Translations under genes and position numbers: made by a program
The notes under the pieces: generated by a model
The model's database searches: none
Told to the model about the DNA's origin: nothing
The model's input: the letters and a program-made list of their open reading frames with translations, nothing else
Shown here: positions 12,236 to 25,759 of the stretch, in pieces
Numbering within the stretch: the stretch's first letter is position 1
Layout of the letters: every line of letters begins with the position of its first letter
Assembly (NCBI RefSeq): GCF_050003625.1
Contig: NC_134398.1
Location: forward strand, 63,186,891-63,250,890
Source: Haematobia irritans
Taxonomy: Eukaryota > Arthropoda > Insecta > Diptera > Muscidae
DNA: 64,000 nt
Direction of reading: 5' to 3'

Positions 12236-15200
12236 ATCGTTGAAAATTTTAATATTTTAATTTTTTTCTTTTTACAAAATTTAAGACAAAACATGCATAT
12301 TGGGTATAAATGGCATATTCTAAAGAGAAAATATTAAGTAAAAATGTGACTAAAAATGCTTAGTTCTCGAGATATCGATCGTTGAACATTTAAATATTTT
12401 ACCACTTTTTCGAAAAATGGCTTCATTTTTTACAAAATTTAAGGCAAACTATACATATTGGGAACAAATGGTGTATTCTAAGGAGAAAATATTAAGTAAA
12501 AATTTTACTAAAAATGCTTAGTTCTCGAGATATCGATCGTTGAATATTTAAATATTTTACCACTTTTATGGAAAATGGCAGCATTTTTACAAAGGCAAAC
12601 CATACATATTGGGAATAAATGGTGTATTCTAAAGAGAAAATATTAAGTAAAAATGTGACTAAAAATGCTTAGTTCTCGAGATATCGATAGTTGAATATTT
12701 AAATATTTTACCACTTTTACGAAAAATGCCTGCATTTTGAACAAAATTTAATACAAAACATGACAACTGGGCATAAATGGCATATTCTAAAGAGAAAATA
12801 TTAAGTAAAAATTTGACTAAAAATGCTTAGTTCTCGAGATATCGATAGTTTAATATTTAAATATTTTACCACTTTTACGAAAAATGCCTGCATTTTGAAC
12901 AAAATTTAATACAAAACATGACAACTGGGCATAAATGGCATATTCTAAAGAGAAAATATTAAGCAAAAATATTACTAAAAATGTTTAGTTCTCGAGATAT
13001 CGATAGTTGAATATTTAAATATTTTACCGCTTTTATACAAAATGGCTGCATTTTTTACAAAATTGAAGTCAATAAATAAATATTGTAACATTTGACTAAA
13101 AATGCTCAGTTCTCGAGATATCGGTCGTTGAAAATTTAAATATTTTACCAATTTTTCGAAAATTAGCTGCATTTTTAACAAAATTTAAGACAAAACATGA
13201 CAATTGGGCATAAATAGCATATTCTAAAGAGAAAATATTAAGTAAAAATTTGACTAAAAATGCTTAGTTCTCGAGATATCGATAGTTGAACATTTAAATA
13301 TTTTATCACTTTTATGAAAAAGGGTTGCATTTTTTACAAACTTTAAGACAACAATTGTAAATTGGGAATAAATGGTGTATTCTAAAGAGAAAATGTTTAG
13401 TAAATATTTTGGCCAGAATGCTTAATTCGTGAGATATCGATCGTTGAAAATTTAAACATTTTACCACTTTTTCGCAAAATGGCTGCATTTTTTACAAAAT
13501 TTAAGGCAAACTATACATATTGGGAATAAATGGTGTATTCTAAAGAGAAAATATTAAGTAAAAATTTTACTAAAAACGCTTAGTTCTCGAGATATCGATA
13601 GTTGAATATTTAAATATTTTACCACTTTTATGAAAAATGGCTGCATTTTTTTACAAAATTTAAGACAACCCATACATATTGGGAATAAATGGTGTATTCT
13701 AAAGAGAAAATATTAAGTAAACATTTTACTAAAAATGCTTAATTCAAGAAATATCGATCGTTGAAAATTTCAGTAGTTTACCACTTTTACAAAAAATTCC
13801 TGCATTTTTAACAAAATTTAAGACAAAACATGACAATTGGGCATAAATGGCATATTCTAAAGAGAAAATATTAAGTAAACATTTTACTTCAAATGCTTAG
13901 TGCTCGAGATATCGATCGTTGAAAAATTAAATAGTTTACCACTTTTACGAAAAATGGCTACATTTTTTACAAAATTTAAAAAAAAACTGGCTGCATTTTT
14001 TACAAAATTTAAAGCAAATAGTGTAAATAGGGAATAAATGGTGTATTCTAAAGAGAAAATATTAAGTAATAATTTGACAAAAAATGGTTAGTTCTCGAGA
14101 TATCCATCGTTGAAAATTTAAATATTTTACCACTTTTTCGAAAAATGGCTGCATTTTTTACAAAATGTATGGCAAACTATACATATTTGGAATAAATGGT
14201 GTATTCTAAAAAGAAAATGTTTAGTAAAAATTTTGGCCAGAATGCTTAGTTCGCGAGATATCGATCGTTGAAAAATTAAATATTTTACCACTTTTTCGAA
14301 AAATGGCTGCATTTTTTACAAAATTTAAGGCAAACTATACATATTGGGAATAAATGGTGTATTCTAAAAAGAAAATGTTTAGTAAAAATTTTGGCCAGAT
14401 TGCTTAGTTCGCGAGATATCGATAGTTGAACATTTAAATATTTTACCACATTTTCGAAAAATGGCTGCATTTTTTACAAAATTTAAGGCAAACTATACAT
14501 ATTGGGAATAAATGGTGTATTCTAAAGAGAAAATATTAAGTAAAAATTTGACTAAAAATGCTTAGTGCTCGAGATATCGATCGTTGAAAAATTAAGTAAT
14601 TTACCACTTTTACGAAAAATGGCTACATTTTTTACAAAATTTAAGACAAACCATACATATTGGGAATAAATGGTGTATTCTAAAGAGAAAATATTAAGTA
14701 AAAATTTGACTAAAAATGCTTAGTGCTCGAGATATCGATCGTTGAAAAATTAAATAGTTTACCACTTTTACGAAAAATGGCTACATTTTTTACAAAATTT
14801 AAGACAAACCATACATATTGGGAATAAATGGTGTATTCTAAAAAGAAAATGTTTAGTAAAAATTTTGGCCAGAATGCTTAGTTCGCGAGATATCGATCGT
14901 TGAAAATTTAAATATTTTTACACTTTTTCGAGAAATGGCTGCCTTTTTTACAAAATTTAAGGCAAACTATACATATTGGGAATAAATGGTGTATTCTAAA
15001 AAGAAAATGTTTAGTAAAAATTTTAGCCAGAATGCTTAATTCTCGAGATATCGATAGTTGAATATTTAAATATTTTACCACTTTTATGAAAAATGGCTGC
15101 ATTTTTTACAAAATTTAAGACAAACCATACATATTGTGAATAAATGGTGTATTTTAAAGAGAAAATATTAAGTAAAAATTTGACTAAAAATGCTTAGTGC

Positions 15201-15840
15201 TCGAGATATCGATCGTTGAAAAATTAAATAGTTTACCACTTTTACGAAAAATGGCTAAATTTTTTACAAAATTTAAAGCAAATAGTGTAAATAGGGAATA
15301 AATGGTGTATTCTAAAGAGAAAATATTAAGTAAACATTTTACTAAAAATGTTTAGTTCTCGAGATATTGATAGTTGAATATTTAAATATTTTACCACTTT
15401 TATGAAAAATGGCTGTATTTTTTACAAAATTTAAGGCAATAAATAAATATTGTGAGTAAGTGGTGTATTCTAAAGACAAAATATTAACTAATAATTTGAC
15501 TAAAAATGCTTAGTGCTCGAGATATCGATCGTTGAAAAATTAAATAGTTTACCACTTTTACGAAAAATGGCTACATTTTTTACAAAATTTAAAGCAAATA
15601 GTGTAAATAGGGAATAAATGGTGTATTCTAAACAGAAAATGTTTAGTAAACATATTCCCAAAAATGCTTAGTTCTCGAGACATCGATCGTTTAAAATTCA
15701 AATATTTTACCACTTTTTCGAAAAATGACATCATTTTTTACAAAACATACATATTGGGAATAAATGGTGTATTTTAAAGAAAAAATGTTAAGTGAAAATT
15801 TTGCGTCAAATGCTTAGTTTTCGAGATAACGATCGTAGAA

Positions 15841-16803
15841 AATTAAATATTTTAAATGTGATAATAACTTACAAAATGTTTTCCCTTTGCGATCACGGTA
15901 TTTATTTAAACAAATGGTGACTATATTTGAATTTAGAGTAAATGGGAATTTCGAAGCACCGTTTTTTTTTTTTTTTCAAATAAATACCGCAATCGCACGA
16001 AACAAATGTTTTGTTTTTAATAGTGCGATTAAACCCAGATAATTTAACTCAATTGATACGCATTGTCCTTTTCATCTATATTCGATTAAAATTTCACAGG
16101 AATATATTTATTTTTATTTAAAATTTTGATTGTAAATAATCGCGAAAATAAAATGATATTCAACTCGAAAACCGGACATAGTACCGGCCTTTAGGCAGAA
16201 ATGAACTTAGTACTAAGCATTAAAATGCATCAATGTTTAAGGAAAATGGAAACTATATGACTAATTAGTTCCTATGTTTACTCAATTTCATGAAATTAAA
16301 TCGAATTCAAATGACTTTTGATATGCTTTTGTTTGAATAGATCGTTTAATGGTGACGATTTTTTGACGAATTGAATGCCCAACAATTGACATCACTGCCC
16401 ACAGCACATATAGCACAAACATTTTTTGTCTTATTCTGCCTCACATACGAAGTTGAGTGATCGAGTGAAAAGGCTCTACAACATGTCAGTATAACCGCAT
16501 TAGTATTGCCAAGTTGTTGAATTTTAAGAGTTGTGGCAAATTACTTTCGAATACGCAATACACATCATAACCATAGCGTAATTTACCCTTAAATGCACAA
16601 GATCACCGATTCCTCCGAATAAAATAAATAATAAGCAAAATGGTACAAAAGAAAAGTAAATATAAACAAAATGCTCATACGTCATATGAACACAATTCCA
16701 CATTTTCTGCCATTATTGATGGAAATTACAAAAAGTTTGGTACAAAATAAAAAGTATATGTTATAAATGACTTAAATTGCGGTATCTTATTTTCGAGATA
16801 TCA
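15841..16803. repeat. Non-satellite block inside the satellite, copy 2
   Basis: The block repeats 11291-12235 almost base for base. The offset is 4561 bp at GATCACGGTA and 4568 bp at CCGGACATAG; the difference comes partly from a longer T run near 15962. The flanking satellite monomers are duplicated as well, so the unit copied was a multi-kilobase higher-order segment. Confidence 0.88.
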
Positions 16804-19800
16804 ATCGTTGAAAATTTTAATATTTTAATTTTTTTCTTTTTACAAAATTTAAGACAAAACATGCATATTGGGTATAAATGGCATATTCTAAAGAGAAAAT
16901 ATTAAGTAAAAATGTGACTAAAAATGCTTAGTTCTCGAGATATTGATCGTTTAAATATTTGATCACTTTTATGAAAAATGGCTGCATTTTTTACAAAATT
17001 TAAGACAACAATTGTAAATTGGGAATAAATGGTGTATTCTAAAGAGAAAATGTTTAGTAAAAATGTGACTAAAAATGCTTAATCTCGAGATATAGATCGT
17101 TGAACATTTAAATATTTTATCACTTTTATGAAAAATGGTTGCATTTTTTACAAAATTTGAGACAACAATTGTAAATTGGGAATAAATGGTGTATTCTAAA
17201 GAGAAAATGTTTCGTAAATATTTTGGCCAGAATGCTTAATTCGTGAGATATCGATCGTTGAAAATTTAAACATTTTACCACTTTTTCGAAAAATGGCTGC
17301 ATTTTTTACAAAATTTAAGCCAAACTATACATATTGGGAACAAATGGTGTATCCTAAGGAGAAAACATTAAGTAAAAATTTTACTAAAAATGCTTAGTTC
17401 TCGAGATATCGATCGTTGAAAATTTCAGTAGTTTACCACTTTTACGAAAAATGCCTGCATTTTTAACAGAATTTAAGACAAAACATGACAATTGGGCCTA
17501 AATGGCATATTCTAAAGAGAAAATATTAAGTAAAAATTTGACGAAAAATGATTAGTTCTCGAGATATCGATCGTTGAAAATTTAAATATTTTACCATTTT
17601 TCGAAAAAGGGCTGCATTTTTTACAAAATATAAGGCAAACTATACATATTCGGAATAAATGGTGTATTCTAAAAAGAAAATGTTTAGTAAAAATTTTGGC
17701 CAGAATGCTTAGTTCGCGAGATATCGATCGTTGAACATTTAAATATTTTACCACTTTTTCGAAAAATGGCTGCACTTTTTACAAAATGTATGGCAAACTA
17801 TACATTTTGGGAATACATGGTGTATTCTAAAGAGAAAATATTAAGTAAAAATTTGACGAAAAATGCTTAGTTCTCGAGATATCGATAGTTGAATATTTAA
17901 ATATTTTACCACTTTTATGAAAAATGGCTCCATTTTTTTTTTTTAAATTTAAGACAATAAATAAATATTGTGAGTAAGTGGTGTCTTCTAAAGACAAAAT
18001 ATTAACTAAACATTTGACTAAAAATGCTTAGTTCTTGAGATATCGATCGTTGAAAATTTAAATATTTTACCAATTTTTCGAAAATTAGCTGCATTTTTAA
18101 CAAAATTTAACACAAAACATGACAATTAGGCATAAGTGGCATATTCTAAATAGAAAATATTAAGTAAAAATTTTACTAAAAATGTTTAGTTCTCGAGATA
18201 TCGATCGTTGAAAATTTAAATATTTTGCCACTTTTTCGAAAAATGGCTGCAGTTTTTACAAAATTTAAGGCAAACTATACATATTTGGAATAATTGGTGT
18301 ATTCTAAAAAGAAAATGTTGAGTAAAAATTTTGGCCAGAATGCTTAGTTCGCGAGATATCGATCGTTGAACATTTAAATATTTTACCACTTTTTCGAAAA
18401 ATGGCTGCATTTTTTACAAAATTTATGGCAAACTATACATATTGGGAATAAATGGTGTATTCTAAAGAGAAAATATTAAGTAAAAATTTTACTATAAATG
18501 CTTAGTTCTCGAGATATCGATAGTTGAATATTTAAATATTTTACCACTTTTATAAAAATTGGCTGCATTTTTTACAAAATTGAAGTCAATAAATAAATAT
18601 TGTAACATTTGACTAAAAATGCTCAGTTCTCGAGATATCGGTCGTTGAAAATTTAAATATTTTACCAATTTTTCGAAAATTAGCTGCATTTTTAACAAAA
18701 TTTAAGACAAAACATGACAATTGGGCATAAATAGCATATTCTAAAGAGAAAATATTAAGTAAAAATTTGACTAAAAATGCTTAGTTCTCGAGATATCGAT
18801 CGTTGAACATTTAAATATTATATCACTTTTATGAAAAAGGGTTGCATTTTTTACAAACTTTAAGACAACAATTGTAAATTGGGAATAAATGGTGTATTCT
18901 AAAGAGAAAATGTTTAGTAAATATTTTGGCCAGAATGCTTAATTCGTGAGATATCGATCGTTGAAAATTTAAACATTTTACCACTTTTTCGCAAAATGGC
19001 TGCATTTTTTACAAAATTTAAGGCAAACTATACATATTGGGAATAAATGGTGTATTCTAAAGAGAAAATATTAAGTAAAAATTTTACTAAAAACGCTTAG
19101 TTCTCGAGATATCGATAGTTGAATATTTAAATATTTTACCACTTTTATGAAAAATGGCTGCATTTTTTTACAAAATTTAAGACAAACCATACATATTGGG
19201 AATAAATGGTGTATTCTTAAAAGAAAATGTTTAGTAAAAATTTTGGCCAGAATGCTTAGTTCGCGGGATATCGATCGTTGAAAAATTAAATATTTTACCA
19301 CTTTCGAAAAATGGCTGCACTTTTTAAAATTTAAGGCAAACTATACATACTGGGAATAAATGGTGTATTCTAAAGAGAAAATGTTTCGTAAAAATTTTGG
19401 CCAGAATGCTTAGTTCGCGAGATATCGATCGTTGAACATTTAAATATTTTACCACTTTTTCGAAAAATGGCTGCATTTTTTACAAAATTTAAGGGAAACT
19501 ATACATATTGGAAATAAGTGGTGTATTCAAAAGAGAAAATATTGAGTAAAAATTTTATTTTACAATGCTTAGTTCAAGAAATATCGATCGTTGATAATCT
19601 CAGTAGTTTACCACTTTTACGAAAAATGCCTGCATTTTAACAAAATTCAAAAGATAACATATTAAGTAAAAATTGGACTAAAAATGTTTAGTTCTCGAGA
19701 AATCGATCGTTGAGAAATTAAATATTTTACCACTCTTATGAAAAAATGGATGCATTTTTTACAAAATTTAAGAAAAAATTGTAATTTAGGAATAAATAGT

Positions 19801-20190
19801 GTATTCTAAAGAGAAAATGTTTAGTAAACATATTCCCAAAAATGCTTAGTTTTCGAGATAACGATCGTTGAAAATGAAATATTTTACCACTTTTTCGAAA
19901 AATGGCTGCATTTTTAACAAAATTTAAGACAAACCATACATATTGGGAATAAATTGTGTATTCTAAAGAGAAAATAATAAGTAAAAAAAATTTACTAAAA
20001 ATGCTTAGTTCTCGAGACATCGATCGTTGAAGATGTAAATATTTCATCAATGCTTTGCCGAAAATCCTTAGTTTTCGAGACATCGATCGTTCAAAATTTA
20101 AATATTTTACCACTTTTACAAAAAATTTCTGCATTTTTTACAAAATTTAAGACAAAAATTGTATATTAGGAATAAATGGTGTATTCTAAA

Positions 20191-21350
20191 GGTGAGTACT
20201 ATGTTCGAGTTTTTCACCAAAACACTAAATTAAAAGCGCAAAAATGTACATGAAGACGGTAACATTTTTATTAAGTATTTTCAAATTATGGATGGAAATG
20301 ATCCAATGTATTAATTGCGAACCATTTAATATTTCTAAATTAATTGATTAAAAAAGTAACCATGAAAATAAGCTGGTTTTCAGCTTGAAAACTGAACATA
20401 GTACTCAGCTTAAAGAGAAAATGTGTAGTAAAAATAATCCCAAAAAAAAACTTGCCAAAAATCCACCTTATCGTACGAAACCCTTTTGTAAGACAAGTTT
20501 CACTCGAATCAGTTTGGGGGTTTCTACTTTTCAAAGTAAATTTCGTTTGGATTTTTTTAAAGGCTGCGGATACTTAGACCATGAACATAATCTTCGAAAA
20601 CTAAAATCGTAGTTTTCTAAGATTACTCGTACTTAATACCCAGCTTAAAAATGTTTATTTTAAATTTTTAGCTTGAATATTTTAAATCCAGTTGTTCGTA
20701 TTCTTTGTGTTTGACTCCTATCGACACCAAACTATAAAGTTATGTGTTTTCAAAATCAAATTTCTTTCGTTTCAAATGCGAAAATATGTCTTCATTTCAT
20801 ATAGGGGAACAGGCTATTATATGCTTCAAAATGATTGTGAACGAGTTACAAATTTTTGAATTGAATTTTTGAAAGACTGCTATGTACAATTTGTGTTACC
20901 ATAATTATTGAAACCACATGTAGACGGCGACGTTTTCCGATGAAATGAATTCCATTTTGGTTTTTCGTCGCGAACCTTTATTGTTGTTCGGTAACAAAGT
21001 CGTCCTCCATAAGAAATTTATGTAATATCGCTTACCGACATTCGCTATGGATGTATTCACACACTATAAAATCAAAGCCGGCGTGTTAAAAAAGAAATAT
21101 GAACGAAAATGTGGCAACACGATTCTCCATATATTTTTCACATACGCTTCGGTGTCTTTGAGGACGCGTCCTCGAAGTAAACGGTATTTGTAGAAATTGT
21201 CGCGAAAGAATGCGTTGTATGTAAAATGGGATATATATCATAATTGGTAGGTCAAAAATTGGGGAAATCAATTTAAATGTAATAGCATTGAGTAATTTAA
21301 CCCAACCACATTAAAAAAATCATGGTTTTTTTAGGACCCCAAATTATGCG
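20191..21350. other. AT-rich sequence without recognised features
   Basis: Satellite similarity fades after 20190. Only weak echoes of the foreign block are seen (CTGAACATAGTACTCAGC near 20392). The short open frames at 20385-20612 and 21086-21271 have no recognisable domain. No RNA gene or transposon terminus was identified. Confidence 0.5.
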
Positions 21351-21396
21351 TTGCGAGTAAATATATATATATATATATATATACATATATATATTT
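21340..21396. repeat. Short (TA)n run with a GCGTTGCGAGTAAATATA lead-in
   Basis: The lead-in CCCCAAATTATGCGTTGCGAG followed by TAAATATATATA resembles the sequence bordering the palindrome core at 7165-7190 (CAAACAATGCGCTGAGAG then TAAATATATA). The two (TA)n tracts may therefore come from one mobile or duplicated precursor. Confidence 0.5.
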
Positions 21397-21414
21397 GAAG
21401 TTGTAAAATTAGAG

Positions 21415-22104
21415 TCATTTTTACAACTTTTCGACTAAGCAGGGGCGATTTTACAAGGAAAATGTTGGTATTTTGACCATTTTTGTCGAAATCAGAAAAA
21501 CATATATATGGGAGCTATATCTAAATCTGAACCGATTTCAACCAAATTTGGTACTCATAGCTACAATGCTAATTCTACTCCGTGTGCAAAATTTCAACTA
21601 AATCGGAGTTTAAAATTGGCCTCTGTGGTCATATGAGTGTAAATCGGGCGAAATCTATATATGGGAGCTATATCTAAATCTGCACTGATTTCAACCAAAT
21701 TTGGCGCGCATAGCTACAATGCTAATTCTACTCCCTGCGCAAAATTTCAACCAAATTGGGGTAAAACTCTGGCTTCTGGGACCGTATTAGTCCATATCGG
21801 GCGAAAGATATATATGGGAGCTATATCTAAATCTGAACCGATTTCTTCCAAAATCAATAGGGATCTATTCTGAGCCAAAGCACATACTTGTGCCAAATTT
21901 GAAGTCAATTGGACTAAAACTGCTACCTAGACTTTGATTACAAAAATGTGTTCACGGACAGACGGACATCGCTATATCGACTCAAGAGCCCACCCTGAGC
22001 ATTTTTGCCAAAGACACCATGTGTCTATCTCGTCTCCTTCTGGGTGTTGCAAACATATGCACTAACTTATAATACCCTGTTCCACAGTGTGGAGCAGGGT
22101 ATAA
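21415..22104 (-). mobile_element. Helentron-like element, second subfamily, minus orientation
   Basis: Read on the minus strand it begins TATACCCTGCTCCACACTG at 22104, then GGTGTCTTTGGCAAAAATGC and the GTCCGTCTGTCC block near 21970. Its body carries ATATATGGGAGCTATATCTAA boxes. The far end, CGAAAAGTTGTAAAAATGAC near 21420, matches the far end of the copy at 25760-26488. There is no coding sequence. Confidence 0.75.
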
Positions 22105-22570
22105 AAATCTATTACTGTAAAATATTGGCAAAATTTTCTATAGAAATAAAATTTTGACCAAATTTTCTAATAAAAAAATCTATTTTTAAAAAATTTTGGC
22201 AAAATTCTCTATAGAAATAAAATTTTGATTTAAATTTTTATAGAAATAAACTTATCAATAGAAATAAAATTTTGAAAAAAAAATTGTGTAACAAACTAAA
22301 TTTTGCAAAATTTTCTATAGAAACAAAATTTTGACTCAATTTTCTATAGAAGTAAAATTTTGACTAAATTTCCCATAGAAAAAAATATTTCTATAGTAAT
22401 AAAATTTTGAATAAATTTTTTATAGAAATAAAATTTTGACAAAATTTGCTATAGAAATAAAATTTTGACAAAATTTGCTATAGAAATAAAATTTTGACAA
22501 AACTTTTTATAGAAATAACATTTTGACAATTTTTCTATAAAAAACAACTTTGAAAAAATTTTCTGTCAAT
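22105..22570. repeat. TTTTCTATAGAAATAAAATT minisatellite
   Basis: Imperfect units of about 28-30 bp built on TTCTATAGAAATAAAATTTT and GACAAAAT are repeated more than a dozen times. The CTATAG core is palindromic. The same unit occurs near 28130-28240 and flanks the M element at 56.1 and 57.1 kb. Confidence 0.9.
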
Positions 22571-22847
22571 ATTCCACATATGTATATGGCCTTAAGATAA
22601 AATTAAACAAAATAATTTCGATTGTTCGAAATATTTCAAATAAATTGATATGGGCATTAAAATGGATCGATCCAGCCCATCTGCTAGTCTAGCATTCTAG
22701 GAAACATAAAAAGATAGCCGTAATTGGAAGTTGATTTTCATTTACAATCATGCTGTACATTGATCGAATGAATAACGCAATGGAAACTAATTTGCGTAAA
22801 AACTTGTTTAGTTACAAAAATGTGAAGTATTTTAAAAAATTTGGTTT

Positions 22848-22936
22848 AGCCGGAGTCGGAGTCGAGCAAAATTTTTACGACTCCGACTCCAGCAAAATCT
22901 TCAGACTCCGACTCCGACTCCGACTCCACAGCCCTG
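22848..22936. mobile_element. Solo hAT-like end with GGAGTC repeats
   Basis: The segment ends ACTCCGACTCCACAGCCCTG; its reverse complement starts CAGGGCTGTGGAGTC, a familiar hAT-type terminus. Inside, GGAGTCGGAGTCG and CGACTCCGACTCC form a 13 bp hairpin across an AT-rich loop. The opposite end and a target duplication were not found, so the element is probably truncated or a tiny fold-back derivative. Confidence 0.6.
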
Positions 22937-24499
22937 GTTAAAACCAGGAAATTGTAATGCCCTGTTGTACTTTTTAACTGCAGTTTACGAAACTACATCA
23001 TCTCATAGAAGAAAAAATAACTAAAAGTAAAGAAAAAGACATTGGCGCCAAATCATGACCATTTTAACCAGACAGTAGTTCATTCTTACTATTTTTGGGA
23101 ATCGTACGAAAATTTTCATTTGTTTTAGTTCATAGTGAACTTATGGGTACGGTCATTGAACTTTATACTCACGTTTAGTTCATAAAATTTTTCAGACATA
23201 CTTAAAAAAGTAAGATTTCATTAAGCTGTGGAAAATTTCGAAAAAATAATAAAATTTAACTACAAGCAAATAATTTTTTTCCAATAAAAATAAGTTAAAT
23301 TTAGCGTTAGTTTAACTACGGAAATTTTTTTGTGTATCTTTGTTGCAAATACTTTAGTTGTAAATATTGCCTATAAAAATTCAAATATAGTTATACCATG
23401 CATATAAATATTCATATATAATTTTATTTCATTACTCTTATATACTATTAGTTTCTCCTTTGTTTGATTTTTTCTATAATGCTTTCTATCTTTAAACTTG
23501 ATAATTTCGCAACAATATATTTTTTTACATATTACTACATGTTTCGCCGTTGGCTAAGCTCAAATTTAATGAAAAAATTCACGATTTTTCTACCAGTGTG
23601 CACATTTTCATTACATTTGAATTATAAATTGACGAAGCGAAGGCTCTCTTCTGGACTAGGCTTTAAAATCTCTGAACAGATTCTGATTTAATTGATATGC
23701 TTTTGTGTACTTATAGCAAAGTTTGATGTAAGTTGATGAATACTCGATACGATTGGAGGAACGCTGTTTTCACATTTTCTCAATTGTATAATATAAACAT
23801 TAATGACACGTAATTGGCAATTAAAAAGTATTTAAATATGGATGAAGGATTTGTCTGCATATATGTTACATGAACCGCAGACAGGACGACGTATGCTTTT
23901 AACGACATCAGAATAAATTCTTTATGAGAATATAATTATTTTTTTCATAATATTAACTGTATGCTCGATTACACTTTTCTACACAAGTGTTCACCCATGT
24001 ATCTTATTAACTTCGATCTATTTAATACAAAATTTCAAAACAAAAAACCCTCTGCTATAGAACGAGGAGTAGCTATCAAAGCGGAGATATTAGAAATAAA
24101 TAAATTTTCACTTATGCTCACAAAAAAAAAAACAAATCTAATTGGATTCAGACCCTTATGGATAATACTTATTCAGTATTTTACCACAAATTAAAAGACT
24201 GGCGAAAATGATTGATACACTTCTCGTTTATATTTTTTATAAATTTCTTTTATTTTATTTTATTTTATTTTTTGCTGTGTTTTATGCACCGAAAAATTTA
24301 GAAAATTTGAATTTATTGGTAAAACTGCATAAAACAGAGAAGTTTCATATATCACCTCAAAAGAACTTCTTGTGAAGTGAGAATTATGTTAAATCTCTAG
24401 AAGAGCAGTTTTGGTTATACTTTAAAAGTTATGATTTAAGAAGAACTTCTGAATTATTTTTGTTGGATTCATATTGGGTGAAATTCTTTCAAAATTGTG
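22937..24499. other. AT-rich sequence without a supported gene
   Basis: Around 23060-23335 there are TAGTTCAT phrases and a TTTTTTTGTGTA end, features shared with the D1 and M element groups, so a decayed TA-flanked element is possible. A pentanucleotide TTTTA run lies at about 24243-24272. Open frames at 23464-23691 and 23961-24194 show no domain. Confidence 0.4.
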
Positions 24500-24830
24500 A
24501 CGGTGAAATTATGATTCGCTCTAGTGATGTCCGTCCATCTGTCTGCTGAAACAACAACAAGCAAGTAAATATTGATCAATTATGGTCCATAATTATACAT
24601 AGGTCCCATATAAAACGATCAACCATAATTGCCTTTTCGAGGAGTAAATTTCATACGATTCGGTTGAAATATACGTAATGTTAGTATATGCCCTAGAACA
24701 TTCATTCGAAAATTGGTAGATATTTGCGTAATCATATATATAGCCCTCATATAAACCGATTCCCAGGTTACACATTCGGGGCCTCATGGAGGAGCAAATT
24801 TCATCTGATCTGTTTAAAATCATCTCACAC
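24500..24830. mobile_element. Fragment of a Helentron-like internal array
   Basis: It contains a GATGTCCGTCCATCTGTCTG block, GGTCCATAATTATACATAGG and AAATTTCAT(A/C)CGATTCGGTTG, phrases typical of the array at 37.6-38.8 kb. Both element ends are missing. Confidence 0.6.
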
Positions 24831-25759
24831 AAGCACAATTTTCTGAAACAACAAACAAGCAGTTTCACAACAACCGCCAATTGTTCTCATTTGATTCTCT
24901 CGATTGATATCATTCGTCAACTTTCACTTTTATTACTTTCTCTTTAACGTCTCTCTCCAACGACCCGAACCATATTTTTTTACATCTGAACATATGAAGA
25001 ACATACCTTTCTATCTGTTGTTACAAATTTATTTAACTTTATTTAATTTAACAGAACTTTGTACTCAATCCATGGCGGAGGGTACAAGATACCGCAATGC
25101 CGAATTTTCTTGTTTATAAATAACTTAATATTTTTTGTTAAATTGAGGAAACTTTTATCAAAAATGTTACAAGGTTTCTGTTCTATACTTTGCAGAATAG
25201 AATCAATTTCGAATTAGATCTTGTGGGAAGTAAACAAAAATAATTAGAATAATTTTTTTTTTTTCAAATTGAGAAACATTAAAAAATTGAACTAATCTCA
25301 ATTAACTATAATAATGTTAATTCGGCGAAAGTTATTTCTCTACACTTTTTCTGAGGTAGTAGTAGTATTGTTCTACAACTTAAGCTTTATTTCTGATATC
25401 CCCATTCTATACTCTTCGTTCACATACAAAACGCTGATTTGGGTTTCTCTAAGCTCTATCTTAACGACAAGTGAAACGAAAATAAATGCGAACGAAAACG
25501 TAACGTGACCACTAAAATTGGATTTCTCTAAAATCCACTCACTTTGCACAAACCTTTCGTTTTGTGGAAAAAGCCATTCATAAACAAGAAAAAACTTAAT
25601 AATTGATAAATTGATTAACGCTTTTTAGTCCAAATATATGATAAAAGTGGTTATTTCTATCTATTTTTGTTATAGACCGTTTAAGGGAAATTTTGAAACG
25701 AACAAACACATACATTTGGAATAAAACACTAATTAAAAGGAGAACCGAAGTCTAATTAT
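24831..25759. other. AT-rich sequence without recognised features
   Basis: No terminus, RNA gene or convincing open frame was seen. Short open frames at 24904-25119 and 25314-25508 have no recognisable domain. Confidence 0.4.

Larger units (their letters stand above)
10782..20190. repeat. AT-rich satellite array, monomer ~158 bp
   Basis: The box CTCGAGATATCGATCGTTGA recurs with a spacing of 158 bp (for example 12368, 12526, 12835, 12993), with shorter steps where monomers carry deletions. Between boxes each monomer has AAATATTTTACCACTTTT, a GGCTGCATTTTTTACAAAAT segment, AAATGGTGTATTCTAAAGAG and AAAATGCTTAGTT. The box is better conserved than the rest. The short minus-strand open frames that recur here (with phrases such as SISRELSI and KHFLFRIHHLF) are frame translations of the monomer and not genes. 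Two foreign blocks interrupt the array. Confidence 0.95.

Noticed and set aside
12975..20134. Recurring minus-strand open frames in the satellite (KHFLFRIHHLF family)
   Set aside because: They shift and break with monomer indels, repeat at the monomer period and lack any conserved start. They are translations of the satellite.
10782..20190. CRISPR-like array
   Set aside because: The repeat and spacer lengths do not fit: units are ~158 bp, the variable parts are diverged copies of each other, and the context is eukaryotic.
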